From NCBI GenBank assembly GCA_963611165.1, contig CAVDQG010000003.1, positions 54,418 through 118,417 on the forward strand: a DNA stretch of 64,000 nt, read 5' to 3'. The DNA comes from SIG603 sp963611165. GTDB lineage: Bacteria > Bacillota > Clostridia > Oscillospirales > Acutalibacteraceae. Positions 1-7,916 of this stretch are shown here, piece after piece. The notes beneath the pieces are model-generated. The model was given only the letters and a program-made list of their open reading frames with translations, made no database searches and was not told the origin of the DNA. How positions within the stretch are numbered: the first letter of the stretch is position 1; the number at the start of each line of letters is the position of its first letter. Both the position numbers and the translations under genes were made by a program.

Positions 1-448
1 GGTTGATGAGCTGAAAAATCACGGCTACTCCCAGTACGAGATAAGCAATTTTTCCAAGCCGAATTTTGAAGCAAGGCACAACACAAGGTACTGGAGAGAT
101 GAGGAGTACCTCGGAATAGGCCCTGCGGCACATTCTTTCATGGACGGAAAAAGATTTTATTTCGAGAGAAGTCTTGACGGATTTCTTTCGGGTAACGAGC
201 CTGTCCCCGACGGTACGGGCGGCGATGTCGAGGAGAAAATCATGCTTAAGCTGCGGCTTTGCGAGGGACTTACGAGAGAGGATTTGAGTGCATACGAAAA
301 CGGCGAAGAAGTTTTTGAAGATGCACTTAAAGCCGCAAAGAAGCTGCCGCAAAATCTAGTCACTGCCGACAATAATTCAATCAGTCTTACCGCCGAGGGA
401 TTTCTTGTTTCAAACAGCATAATCGAGTTCATTCTCGAGAGAATATGA
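1..448 (+). CDS. hemW: HemW-like radical SAM protein, C-terminal part (5' end outside window)
   Basis: The open frame runs in from the window edge (codons begin at base 2) and stops with TGA at 446-448, giving about 148 residues. It contains the stretch YSQYEISNFSKP followed by RYWRDEEYLGIGPAAHSF, which is characteristic of the HemW/HemN-like oxygen-independent coproporphyrinogen oxidase family, and then a C-terminal HemN_C-type winged-helix region. HemW proteins are now regarded as haem chaperones rather than true coproporphyrinogen oxidases. The radical SAM CxxxCxxC motif lies upstream of the window, so it cannot be checked. No terminator is obvious directly after the stop. Confidence 0.88.
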   Translation, partial: VDELKNHGYSQYEISNFSKPNFEARHNTRYWRDEEYLGIGPAAHSFMDGKRFYFERSLDGFLSGNEPVPDGTGGDVEEKIMLKLRLCEGLTREDLSAYENGEEVFEDALKAAKKLPQNLVTADNNSISLTAEGFLVSNSIIEFILERI

Positions 449-637
449 GTTAATTTTTGGATACATATTTAAAAGAATAAGCTTTGTGCAAAAGTGAATA
501 TATACTAACTTTACAAATGTTAATTTTTATTGAACTTGTTTAATGCGTTAGTTTTGCCTAATGCTCAAATTGTTACAAATGCACTACAAATATCTTTGTA
601 CAATCAACCAAAATTAAATCGAGGTGAAGAAAATCCC

Positions 638-665
638 TTGATTTTTGCATTGATTGTGTTATCAT
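638..665 (+). promoter_or_regulatory. Candidate sigma-A promoter for the ferredoxin gene
   Basis: TTGATT at 638-643 and TATCAT at 660-665 are separated by 16 nt, about 80 nt upstream of the ferredoxin start. The surrounding 449-746 interval is AT-rich and otherwise holds only the leader hairpin. Confidence 0.5.
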
Positions 666-681
666 AAAGTCGTGTTAAGAA

Positions 682-713
682 GTTAATTTACAGCAGTTGG
701 CTGTAAGATTAAC
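682..713 (+). promoter_or_regulatory. Leader hairpin in the ferredoxin 5' UTR
   Basis: GTTAATTTACAGC (682-694) is complementary to GCTGTAAGATTAAC (700-713) apart from one bulged base. The stem lies between the promoter and the Shine-Dalgarno site, so a role in mRNA stability is possible; this is inference. Confidence 0.5.
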
Positions 714-746
714 TCGCAGTTGTAAAAACTTATGGAGGTATATATC

Positions 747-917
747 ATGGCATACAAGATTTCTGATGAGTGCATCATGTGTGGTGCTTGTGCAAGCGAG
801 TGCCCTGTAGGAGCAATCTCCGAGGGTGACGGCAAGTACGTTATCGACGCTGACAGCTGCATCGAGTGCGGCGCATGCGAGGGTACATGCCCTGTTGGAG
901 CACCTTCTGCTGAGTAA
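747..917 (+). CDS. 2[4Fe-4S] ferredoxin (56 aa)
   Basis: A clostridial-type bacterial ferredoxin, a small soluble electron carrier. Two CxxCxxCxxxCP cluster motifs are visible, CIMCGACASECP and CIECGACEGTCP, symmetrically placed in 56 residues, which is the usual length for this family. An ATG at 732 would add five residues, but the perfect GGAGGT at 734-739 lies inside that extension and sits about 7 nt before the ATG at 747, so 747 is chosen. It is monocistronic: a promoter with a long leader lies upstream and a strong terminator follows. The redox partners cannot be inferred from the neighbours. Confidence 0.95.
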   Translation: MAYKISDECIMCGACASECPVGAISEGDGKYVIDADSCIECGACEGTCPVGAPSAE

Positions 918-928
918 TTTTCAGACAG

Positions 929-980
929 AAAACTAAAGATGAACTTTTAGCCGAGGCTTTCAGTCTCGGCTTTTAGTTTT
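929..980 (+). terminator. Rho-independent terminator after the ferredoxin gene
   Basis: AGCCGAG (949-955) pairs with CTCGGCT (965-971), extended by an outer AAAACTAAA/TTTAGTTTT pairing, and followed by a T-rich run. Confidence 0.85.
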
Positions 981-988
981 ATTTACTG

Positions 989-1017
989 TTGGTATTTTGT
1001 TTCAAATATTGTATAAT
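989..1017 (+). promoter_or_regulatory. Sigma-A promoter for the rhodanese/TtcA-like gene
   Basis: TTGGTA (989-994), a 17-nt spacer and a perfect TATAAT (1012-1017). Transcription would start near 1024, leaving an unusually long leader of about 150 nt before the ATG at 1177. I see no recognisable riboswitch in that leader. Confidence 0.7.
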
Positions 1018-1176
1018 CTAAGTGCAGAAGTGAAAACTGCCCGTGATTTGTGATTTTTTAATCGGAGCAAAGTCTGCAATTGGTTATGTGAAAAAAGCTG
1101 TCTGACATAGGAGCGACCTTAGACAAAGCCAAACAAATAACGGATTTAAAGAAAAAAGAAGAATTTAGGAGCAATT

Positions 1177-2319
1177 ATGCTTGATATATACGAAAATATA
1201 GAGGTGAGCCTCGAGGAGTGGCAGACGGGACGGGATAAGTATTCTCCCGTTGATATCCGAGACGACATCGCTTACGCTTACGGCCATTTGCCCGGCTCTG
1301 TCAATATTCCGCAGGCTGAAATCGAAAAGGATTTTTCGGTTTTGCCGAAAAGACCGCTGCTTATCTGCCGTTCGGGAGAAATAAGCCTTGCTTTGGCGGA
1401 AACCTTGAGAGAATCTGGAATTGACGCTTACTCTTTTTCGCCCGGCTATGCCGGTTGGCTTCGTGAAACTCTCAGAACCGAGGAGAGCAAGGCGAAGGAT
1501 GTCGAGGCGTCTATTAGAAAGAAATTCACAAAGAAAATCTGGAGACGCTTTGCGGGGGCGGTCAAGTCTTATGAACTCGTTAAACCGGGTGATTCAATAG
1601 CCGTTTGCATTTCGGGCGGCAAGGACAGTATGCTCATGGCAAAGTGCTTTCAGGAGCTCAAGCGACACAACAAATTTCCGTTTGAGGTGAAATTCCTCGT
1701 TATGGACCCGGGCTATACCCCGGCAAACAGGGAGATTATCGAGAATAATCTTAAGATGCTCGATATTCCTGCTCATATATTCGAGAGCGATATTTTCGAG
1801 TCGGTTTTCGGCGTTGAAAAAAATCCGTGCTATCTCTGCGCAAGAATGAGAAGAGGCTATCTCTACGAGGAGGCAAAGAAGCTCGGATGCAACAAAATTG
1901 CGCTCGGTCACCACTTTGACGATGTAATCGAAACCACCCTCATGAGCATGCTTTCGGGCGGTCAGATTCAGGGAATGATGCCAAAGCTTCATTCCACCTC
2001 GCACCCAGGCATGGAGATAATCAGACCGCTTTATCTTATTCGTGAGGATGACATCAAGCACTGGAGAGACTACAACGGACTATACTTTTTGCAGTGTGCA
2101 TGCAAATTCACCGAGACCTGCACCACCTGTCACACGGGAGAGGGCCCGACGGGCTCAAGGCGAGTCGAGACAAAGAAACTGATTCAGGAAATCAAGAAAA
2201 CAAACCCTCAGGTTGAAGCGAATATTTTCCACAGCCTTGAAAACGTCATGCTTGATACCGTTATCAGATACAAGAAAAACGGCGAGATTCATTCATTCCT
2301 TGATGACTACGATGATTGA
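1177..2319 (+). CDS. Rhodanese domain fused to a TtcA-like PP-loop ATPase (380 aa)
   Basis: Residues 1-100 form a rhodanese-like domain with the active-site loop LLICRSGE, whose Cys can carry a persulfide. From about residue 140 the protein is a TtcA-family N-type ATP pyrophosphatase: PP-loop SGGKDS, a CYLCARMRRG cysteine pair, and the GHHFDDVIETTLMSMLSGG block. A third cysteine-rich patch, CACKFTETCTTCHTGEG, lies near the C-terminus. TtcA proteins thiolate C32 of tRNA using an iron-sulfur cluster. The fused rhodanese could deliver sulfur to the same reaction, but the tRNA target is inference. The ATG at 1177 has AGGAGC just upstream. It probably heads the run of RNA-modification genes to 4220. 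Confidence 0.8.
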   Translation: MLDIYENIEVSLEEWQTGRDKYSPVDIRDDIAYAYGHLPGSVNIPQAEIEKDFSVLPKRPLLICRSGEISLALAETLRESGIDAYSFSPGYAGWLRETLRTEESKAKDVEASIRKKFTKKIWRRFAGAVKSYELVKPGDSIAVCISGGKDSMLMAKCFQELKRHNKFPFEVKFLVMDPGYTPANREIIENNLKMLDIPAHIFESDIFESVFGVEKNPCYLCARMRRGYLYEEAKKLGCNKIALGHHFDDVIETTLMSMLSGGQIQGMMPKLHSTSHPGMEIIRPLYLIREDDIKHWRDYNGLYFLQCACKFTETCTTCHTGEGPTGSRRVETKKLIQEIKKTNPQVEANIFHSLENVMLDTVIRYKKNGEIHSFLDDYDD

Positions 2320-2390
2320 CAATTTGCAATTTAAAATCGTTAAATTCATGGCAAATAAACATAAATTAACTATATAACGGAGGACAAACC

Positions 2391-2570
2391 ATGAGCGTAC
2401 ATACTTTAATCGAGAAGCACAGAATCGAAGAGGCAAAGAAAAAAGAGGAGATCGAGAAAATTCACCGTGAGGAGCTCTCTCAGAAGTTCAAGGACGGCTT
2501 TGTTTTGGGCACGATAGTCGGCTCAGTCATCGGTACTCTTGCCGCATGCATTATGAACGACAATGACTGA
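2391..2570 (+). CDS. Small single-pass membrane protein (59 aa), unknown function
   Basis: A short gene with a strong Shine-Dalgarno (CGGAGGA just before the ATG) encoding a highly charged Lys/Glu helix over residues 1-36, then a hydrophobic Gly-rich segment at about 37-54 (LGTIVGSVIGTLAACIM) and a short acidic tail. The layout suggests a tail-anchored membrane protein with a cytoplasmic coiled-coil-like arm. Its last 8 bases overlap the start of the following methyltransferase gene, which supports translation as part of the operon. I do not recognise a family. Confidence 0.72.
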   Translation: MSVHTLIEKHRIEEAKKKEEIEKIHREELSQKFKDGFVLGTIVGSVIGTLAACIMNDND

Positions 2571-3309
2571 TTTTTGTTCGGAGAACTTAGTCGGAAAATG
2601 GGAGCCGCTCGGAAAAAAGGCAAAGGTTTTTGTCACAAGAGAGCACTCCTTTAATACGGATACGATACTTTTGGCACATTTTTCTTCGCCCAAACGCAAG
2701 GAGAAATGTGCCGACTTCGGCACGGGTTGCGGAACAATTCCGCTTATATGGGCGTCTCGTTATGAACCGAGGGAGATAAGTGCGGTGGAGCTTCAGGAAA
2801 AGGCATATCTTCAGGCTAAAATGTCGATTGAAGAATGCGGCTTTGACATTGAGCTTATAAAAAACGATGTCAACAATTACCGTGAACTTTTTCCGAAGCA
2901 AAATCTCGACCTCATTTCGTGCAATCCGCCGTACAAAGCAGACGGCAGAGGAATTAAAAACGGGATTGAGAATATGAAAATCGCACGCCATGAAGATTTT
3001 TTAAGCTTGGAACAGCTTGCCGATGCGGCTAAGTTTTCGCTGAAATTCGGCGGTAGACTTTGCATTTGTCAGCGGCCCGAGAGACTTTGCGACGCAATGA
3101 ATATTTTTCGTGAAAGACAGCTTGAGCCGAAAAAATTGAGGCTTGTGCAGACGAGAAAGGATACTGCGCCGTTTATTTTTCTGCTGGAGTCAAGACGCGG
3201 CGGAAAGCCGGGGCTTGAAATTTTGCCGACTCTCATTCTCGAGGAGAACGGGGAGACGACAAAAGAGATGCTCGAAATTTACGGAGATTACAAGGATTAT
3301 CAAAAATGA
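2563..3309 (+). CDS. TrmN6/YabB-like tRNA (adenine-N6)-methyltransferase (248 aa)
   Basis: A class I SAM methyltransferase with motif I ADFGTGCGTIPLIWA and the N6-adenine catalytic motif NPPY in SCNPPYKADGRG. This combination and the 248-residue length match the TrmN6/YabB family, which methylates A37 of tRNA-Val in enterobacteria. The specific tRNA substrate in clostridia is not established here. It overlaps the preceding small gene by 8 bases and shares an ATGA overlap with rsmI. The YabB-rsmI pairing is conserved in Firmicutes, which supports the call. Confidence 0.87.
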   Translation: MTDFCSENLVGKWEPLGKKAKVFVTREHSFNTDTILLAHFSSPKRKEKCADFGTGCGTIPLIWASRYEPREISAVELQEKAYLQAKMSIEECGFDIELIKNDVNNYRELFPKQNLDLISCNPPYKADGRGIKNGIENMKIARHEDFLSLEQLADAAKFSLKFGGRLCICQRPERLCDAMNIFRERQLEPKKLRLVQTRKDTAPFIFLLESRRGGKPGLEILPTLILEENGETTKEMLEIYGDYKDYQK

Positions 3310-4220
3310 TATATGAAGAAACAGAGCTTCTGAAGGAAAACGAAGAGGAATTTTCGGAAATTCCCTTTGAAGCCGAAAGCAAAAACGAGATAAAAAAGGG
3401 TGCGCTTTATGTTGTGGGAACTCCGATAGGCAATCTCTCGGATTTTTCCCCAAGAGCTGTGCACACCCTTGCGAATGTTGATTTCATTGCGGCGGAGGAT
3501 ACCCGTGTCACCGTCAAGCTTTTAAATCATTTCGGAATAAAAAAACCGCTTGTCAGCTATTTTGAGCACAACAAGCTTCAGCGTGGCGACATCATCTGCC
3601 AGAGAATTTTGGCTGGAGAAAGCTGCGCTCAGGTGTCCGATGCCGGTATGCCTGCGATAAGCGACCCGGGAGAATTGCTCGTGAAGCAGTGTGCCGAGCT
3701 TAATATTCCCGTTTATGTTGTGCCGGGGCCGACTGCCATGGCGTCTGCGTTGGCGGTGTCGGGACTTCCCACGGGAAGATTTACCTTTGAGGGCTTTTTG
3801 AGCGTGAACAAAAGAAATCGCCGAGAGCACCTCGATGAGGTAAAAAACGAAAAGCGTACAATGGTTTTCTATGAAGCGCCGCATAAGCTTTTGAATACCT
3901 TGAAGGATATGCTTGAGGTTTTCGGTGACAGAAACATCGCACTTGTCAGAGAGCTCACGAAAATTCACGAAGAGGTAAAGCGCACCACGCTGAGCGAGGC
4001 GATTGCTTACTATTCGGAAAATCCGCCAAAGGGAGAATTTGTTCTTGTGATTGACGGCGCAAAGCAGTCAGAGGAGAAAGAACTCACGATTGAAGATGCG
4101 CTGAAGCTGGCAAGGGAGAAAATCGAGGGCGGTATGAGTGCTTCGTTTGCCGCAAAGGAAGCCGCAAAGGAAACGGGTTTCAAAAAGAACGAGATTTATA
4201 AGCTTCTTGTGGAAGAATAA
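3306..4220 (+). CDS. rsmI: 16S rRNA (cytidine-1402-2'-O)-methyltransferase RsmI (304 aa)
   Basis: A tetrapyrrole-methylase-fold enzyme that 2'-O-methylates C1402 in the 16S rRNA decoding centre. Diagnostic motifs are GTPIGNLSDFSPRA, AAEDTRVT, SDAGMPAISDPG and PGPTAMASALAVSGLP, in family order. The start at 3306 overlaps the upstream stop in ATGA and gives about 30 charged residues before the conserved GALYVVGTPIGNL block, longer than in typical RsmI. No internal start with a better ribosome site is evident. A terminator follows. Confidence 0.93.
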   Translation: MIYEETELLKENEEEFSEIPFEAESKNEIKKGALYVVGTPIGNLSDFSPRAVHTLANVDFIAAEDTRVTVKLLNHFGIKKPLVSYFEHNKLQRGDIICQRILAGESCAQVSDAGMPAISDPGELLVKQCAELNIPVYVVPGPTAMASALAVSGLPTGRFTFEGFLSVNKRNRREHLDEVKNEKRTMVFYEAPHKLLNTLKDMLEVFGDRNIALVRELTKIHEEVKRTTLSEAIAYYSENPPKGEFVLVIDGAKQSEEKELTIEDALKLAREKIEGGMSASFAAKEAAKETGFKKNEIYKLLVEE

Positions 4221-4235
4221 GAAGAATAAAAAGTA

Positions 4236-4281
4236 AAAACAGAATCGAGAGATTTTTGATTTTCTTTCGGCTCTGTTTTTG
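4236..4281 (+). terminator. Rho-independent terminator after rsmI
   Basis: An AAAACAGA...TCTGTTTT stem with an imperfect inner pairing (CGAGAG/CTTTCGG), followed by a T-rich tail. Confidence 0.7.
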
Positions 4282-4343
4282 TTTGTTGATTTGAATTTGA
4301 TATTCAAAAACACGGCAAAAGGGAGAATAGAGAAAGTAACTGC

Positions 4344-4372
4344 TTGAAAAAAATATAGGCTTTTGATATAAT
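4344..4372 (+). promoter_or_regulatory. Sigma-A promoter for the DUF3842 gene
   Basis: TTGAAA (4344-4349), exactly 17 nt, TATAAT (4367-4372). One of the strongest promoter matches in the window. Confidence 0.82.
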
Positions 4373-4418
4373 TAAGCACACAAACATTAAAGTGAGATTG
4401 AATGTAGGCGGAGGGAAG

Positions 4419-4826
4419 ATGAAAATACTGGTAATTGACGCTCAGGGCGGAGGAATAGGCCGCCAGCTTGTGACGGGAATAAAAGAGAACATAAAGGACG
4501 CATTTGTGACGGCGGTCGGCACGAACAGCGCCGCAACGAGTGCGATGCTTAAGGCGGGCGCAGATGTTGCCGCAACGGGAGAGAATGCAGTTAAGGTTGG
4601 TGCAAGAAAAGCTGACGTAATAGTCGGCCCGATAGGAATTGTTATCGCAGATTCGCTTTACGGTGAGATTACCCCCGAAATGGCTGTTGCGGTCGGAAGC
4701 AGTGACGCCAAGAAGGTTCTCATACCGATAAACCACTGCGACAACGTGATAGCGGGCGTGCCCGATTTGAGCGTGGGAAGACTGATTGAGTCGGCTGTCA
4801 GGATTATTGCAGAGAATGCCTGTTAA
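4419..4826 (+). CDS. DUF3842 family protein (135 aa)
   Basis: A small Rossmann-like protein opening with KILVIDAQGGGIGRQLV, a glycine-rich nucleotide-binding-type loop, followed by VGTNSAATSAMLKAGA and a conserved VGPIGIVIADSLYGEITP block. This matches the clostridial DUF3842 family, whose function is unknown. A frame extends up to 4392, but GGAGGG lies just before the ATG at 4419, which also starts directly on the first beta strand, so the shorter form is chosen. It has its own promoter and stands alone before the cysteine T-box. Confidence 0.85.
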   Translation: MKILVIDAQGGGIGRQLVTGIKENIKDAFVTAVGTNSAATSAMLKAGADVAATGENAVKVGARKADVIVGPIGIVIADSLYGEITPEMAVAVGSSDAKKVLIPINHCDNVIAGVPDLSVGRLIESAVRIIAENAC

Positions 4827-4854
4827 GGCTAAAAAACAAATATCAGAATTACAC

Positions 4855-4883
4855 TTTACAAAATTTGTTTTGCCGACTATAAT
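4855..4883 (+). promoter_or_regulatory. Sigma-A promoter of the cysE-cysS T-box operon
   Basis: TTTACA (4855-4860), 17-nt spacer, TATAAT (4878-4883), directly upstream of the T-box leader. Confidence 0.8.
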
Positions 4884-4904
4884 ACTAGGTAGAAATTAAC
4901 AGAC

Positions 4905-5155
4905 AAAATTAAATGCAATGATCGGAAAGAGTAGCTTTTCAAAAGCACAACAGAAAGCGTGGGCCGTCGGCTGAGAGCCCGTGCGGTGAAAGGGAAAGTG
5001 AAGTGCGTCCGTGAGCAGACGGAGGGAAATAAAGTATCTCCGTACGTGAGGTTGAGAGAATCAATCAGCTGCGTTAAGGCAAAAAAGTTATAAAACGAAG
5101 TGGAACCGCGAATTTTCGCCTTCGATGCCTTTTTGGTATCGGAGGCTTTTTTGTT
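4905..5155 (+). promoter_or_regulatory. T-box riboswitch, cysteine-specific, controlling cysE-cysS
   Basis: The leader contains the conserved GAAAGAGTA near its 5' end, a GGCTGAGAGCC element in stem I, and the T-box sequence TGGAACCGCG at 5101-5110. The terminator stem GCCTTCGATGCC (5118-5129) pairs with GGTATCGGAGGC and runs into a T tract. The likely specifier codon is TGC (Cys) at 5004-5006, followed by a purine. That agrees with the downstream genes for cysteine synthesis and cysteinyl-tRNA formation. Uncharged tRNA-Cys would stabilise the antiterminator and switch the operon on. Confidence 0.92.
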
Positions 5156-5173
5156 GTCGGAAAGAGGGAGAGT

Positions 5174-5842
5174 ATGTTTGATAAGCTGAAAGCGGAGCTT
5201 GATTTGGTCATGGAGAGAGACCCTGCGGCGAGATCAAGATTTGAGGTCTATTTTCTGTATTCGGGCTTCAAGGCGATAAGGTCGTACCGCAAGGCGCACT
5301 GGTTTCAGACCCACGGGATGAAGTTTATCGCAAGGTTCATTTCCCAGAGGTCACGCCATAAGACGGGAATAGAAATTCACCCCGGCGCTACGATAGGAAA
5401 GAATTTATTTATCGACCACGGCATGGGAGTTGTCATCGGAGAGACCACGGAGATAGGCGATAACTGCACGCTTTATCAGGGAGTTACCTTAGGCGGAACG
5501 GGTAAGGATCAGGGCAAGCGTCACCCCACTCTCGGAAACAACGTTCTTGTCGGCTCGGGAGCAAAGGTTCTCGGCCCGTTCAAGGTGGGAGATAACGCAA
5601 GAATTGCGGCAGGCGCAGTGGTTCTGAGCGAGGTTCCCGCCAACGCAACGGCGGTCGGCGTTCCTGCAAGGATAGTAAGACTCAACGGCGAGAGAATCAA
5701 TTCCGATTTAGACCAGATTCATGTATCGGATCCCGTATCTCAGGAGCTTTGCCGACTTCAGCTTGAGCTTGATTCCGCTTGGAAGGTAATTAACGAATTA
5801 AGCCGCAAGGTGAACCGTGAGGAAGATACCGTTTCTGAATAA
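5174..5842 (+). CDS. cysE: Serine O-acetyltransferase CysE (222 aa)
   Basis: Makes O-acetylserine from serine and acetyl-CoA, the first step of cysteine synthesis, in the cytosol. The N-terminal helical region (RYRKAHWFQ-type motif, here YRKAHWFQTHG) precedes a left-handed beta-helix of hexapeptide repeats. The catalytic-region signature HPGATIGKNLFIDHGMGVVIG and the later VTLGGTGKDQGKRHPTLG loop are intact. Length fits the short Gram-positive CysE class. It sits just after the cysteine T-box and 53 nt before cysS, the order seen in many Firmicutes. Confidence 0.95.
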   Translation: MFDKLKAELDLVMERDPAARSRFEVYFLYSGFKAIRSYRKAHWFQTHGMKFIARFISQRSRHKTGIEIHPGATIGKNLFIDHGMGVVIGETTEIGDNCTLYQGVTLGGTGKDQGKRHPTLGNNVLVGSGAKVLGPFKVGDNARIAAGAVVLSEVPANATAVGVPARIVRLNGERINSDLDQIHVSDPVSQELCRLQLELDSAWKVINELSRKVNREEDTVSE

Positions 5843-5895
5843 TCAGGTAAATTTAAAATTGACATACAATCGTAAAAACATAAAGGAGCAAGCAT

Positions 5896-7311
5896 ATGAA
5901 GCTTTATAACACACTTACAAGAACAAGAGATGAGTTTGTCCCCCACGAGGAGGGCAAGGTTAAAATGTACACATGCGGCCCTACCGTTTATCATTTTGCC
6001 CATATCGGTAACCTGAGAACCTACATCATGGAGGATGTCCTCGAGAAGTTTCTGCGTTTTCAGGGTTATGATGTAACAAGAGCCATGAACATCACCGATG
6101 TCGGCCACCTTTCCAGCGATGCCGATACGGGTGAGGACAAGATGCTCAAGGGCGCAAGAAGAGAGCACAAGTCGGTTCTCGAGATTGCAAAGTTCTATAC
6201 GGACGCTTTCTTTGCGGACTGCAAGAAACTCAATATCAAGTATCCTGACATTGTTTCTCCCGCAACTCAGAATATCCCCGAGTATATCACAATGATAACA
6301 AAGCTTCTCGATGAGGGATATGCTTATCAGGCAGGCGGAAATGTTTACTTCGATACTTCAAAGCTTAAGAATTACTATGTTTTCGGAAATGTTGACGAGA
6401 ACGACCTCGCAGTAGGCGTTCGTGACAGCGTTGAGGAGGACAGCAACAAGAAGAACAAGGCGGACTTCGTTCTCTGGTTCACTAAGTCGAAATTTGACGA
6501 TCAGGAGCTCAAGTGGGATTCCCCGTGGGGCTATGGCTATCCGGGCTGGCACATCGAGTGCTCATGCATTTCCATTAAGTATCTCGGAGAGTACCTTGAC
6601 ATTCACTGCGGCGGAATCGACAATGCTTTCCCGCATCACACAAACGAAATTGCTCAGTCGGAGGCTTATCTCGGACATCCGTGGTGCAAAAACTGGTTCC
6701 ATGTTCTTCACCTTAATGACGAGACAGGCAAGATGAGTAAGTCAAAGGGTGATTTCCTTACGGTTTCTCTTCTCGAAGAAAAGGGATATGACCCGATTGC
6801 TTACAGATTCTTCTGCTTGCAGTCTCACTACAGAAAGCCGCTTGTTTTCTCTTATCAGAATCTCGACAACGCAGTGACGGCATATGATAAGCTTGTGAAG
6901 AAAATTGCGGCTGTTCCGAACGAGGGCGAGGTAGATATGGCTGTCGCAGACGAGCAGAAGAAAATCTTCATTCAGCTTGTCGGAAACGACCTCACAACAT
7001 CACTTGGTATCACTAAGGTTTATGATGTTCTCAAGCTTGACACGAACGGCGCAACAAAGAGATATATCATCGGAGAATTTGACAAGGTTCTCGGACTCAA
7101 CCTTTTGAATCCGAACAAGAAGCCTGTAAATCACGGTGATGTTACCGCTGAGGAGGCTGCCGAGATTGAGGAGCTCATCGCAAAGAGAACCGAGGCAAGA
7201 AAGAACAAGGACTGGGCGGCGGCTGACGCAATCCGTGACGAGCTTAATGCAAGAGGCGTAACGGTTAAGGATACCGCAAACGGAATCGAGTGGACAGTAA
7301 GCAAGAAGTAA
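5896..7311 (+). CDS. cysS: Cysteinyl-tRNA synthetase (471 aa)
   Basis: A class I aminoacyl-tRNA synthetase charging tRNA-Cys. The HIGH signature appears as FAHIGNLRTY and the KMSKS loop as KMSKSKGDF. The zinc ligands are visible: Cys in MYTCGPTVY, Cys in HIECSCI, and His in CGGIDNAFPHHTNE. A C-terminal DALR/anticodon-binding helical domain ends with the short RGVTVKDTANGIEW strand region. Start at 5896 follows AAGGAGC. Co-transcribed with cysE under the T-box, so charging state of its own product tRNA controls it. Confidence 0.97.
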   Translation: MKLYNTLTRTRDEFVPHEEGKVKMYTCGPTVYHFAHIGNLRTYIMEDVLEKFLRFQGYDVTRAMNITDVGHLSSDADTGEDKMLKGARREHKSVLEIAKFYTDAFFADCKKLNIKYPDIVSPATQNIPEYITMITKLLDEGYAYQAGGNVYFDTSKLKNYYVFGNVDENDLAVGVRDSVEEDSNKKNKADFVLWFTKSKFDDQELKWDSPWGYGYPGWHIECSCISIKYLGEYLDIHCGGIDNAFPHHTNEIAQSEAYLGHPWCKNWFHVLHLNDETGKMSKSKGDFLTVSLLEEKGYDPIAYRFFCLQSHYRKPLVFSYQNLDNAVTAYDKLVKKIAAVPNEGEVDMAVADEQKKIFIQLVGNDLTTSLGITKVYDVLKLDTNGATKRYIIGEFDKVLGLNLLNPNKKPVNHGDVTAEEAAEIEELIAKRTEARKNKDWAAADAIRDELNARGVTVKDTANGIEWTVSKK

Positions 7312-7369
7312 GAAAAAAGTAGCTTTCGGCTTTAAGTTTTCCACTTGCAAATAAAATATGTTGAAAATT

Positions 7370-7402
7370 CGGGTGCTGTTTTCGCAGTGCCCGTTTTGTT
7401 TT
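7370..7402 (+). terminator. Rho-independent terminator after cysS
   Basis: CGGGTGCTG (7370-7378) pairs with CAGTGCCCG (7385-7393) including G-U pairs, followed by TTTTGTTTT. Confidence 0.75.
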
Positions 7403-7532
7403 GTGGGTAAATTTGAAAATAAATAATTTGCAGAGGATAAGACGGTTATGTTTTCAACCAAGCGGGAATATTTGGTGAAAATATTCTTCAGAAACGGTAT
7501 TTAAATTTGTCCGTATTCTGTCCGTCTCGGCT

Positions 7533-7541
7533 TGCTATAAT
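7533..7541 (+). promoter_or_regulatory. Extended -10 promoter ahead of two micro-ORFs
   Basis: TGC followed by TATAAT (7536-7541) gives an extended -10 element; the -35 region is weak. The predicted transcript starts with an A/G-rich, structure-poor leader of about 95 nt before the first micro-ORF. Confidence 0.6.
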
Positions 7542-7641
7542 TTAGTCACAACAAAGGAAAACAAAGAGAAAAGAAAAAACAAGAACAAAAATCGTATTAA
7601 AACAACAAACAGAAAAAGGAGAAGAAAAAGGAGATTTATTT

Positions 7642-7725
7642 ATGACAATTGCAATGGCAGCTGTCGGAGCATCCGCAATAGTGATGTGCTTCATAGGCAG
7701 AGGAACGCCATTCGGAAAGGCGTGA
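7642..7725 (+). CDS. Candidate micro-ORF 1, hydrophobic peptide (27 aa)
   Basis: ATG at 7642 is preceded by AAAAAGGAG about 8 nt upstream, one of the better ribosome sites in the region. The 27-residue product is one hydrophobic helix (IAMAAVGASAIVMCFIG) followed by a short basic tail. It resembles small membrane peptides, including type I toxins or small regulatory membrane proteins, but I recognise no family. It shares a predicted transcript with micro-ORF 2 and the hairpin array downstream. Confidence 0.42.
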   Translation: MTIAMAAVGASAIVMCFIGRGTPFGKA

Positions 7726-7767
7726 AACCGAAAAAGAGAAACGAAAAGAAAGCAAGAGGAAACTCAA

Positions 7768-7866
7768 ATGCAGATTTTTAAGAAAATTTTCAGATATATA
7801 GACAGAATGTTTGAAATAACGGGAGAGACAAGAGAATATCTCTATACCCAAACGGAAATGTTCTGA
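7768..7866 (+). CDS. Candidate micro-ORF 2, amphipathic peptide (32 aa)
   Basis: ATG at 7768 follows AGAGGA by about 7 nt. The peptide begins MQIFKKIFRYIDRMF, a plausible cationic amphipathic helix, and ends in a more acidic half (GETREYLYTQTEMF). It lies 42 nt after micro-ORF 1 in the same direction. No family is recognised. The good ribosome site and the paired arrangement are the only evidence that it is translated. Confidence 0.4.
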   Translation: MQIFKKIFRYIDRMFEITGETREYLYTQTEMF

Positions 7867-7916
7867 TGAAATAAATTTGATTACAACCCTTCAATAACAT
7901 ATACCTTTAAATCGGA

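Noticed and set aside
1594..2061. Minus-strand frame opposite the TtcA-like gene
   Set aside because: Antisense shadow of a well-supported gene.
4068..4736. Long minus-strand frame opposite rsmI and DUF3842
   Set aside because: It spans a terminator and a promoter and lies antisense to two good genes; no homology pattern.
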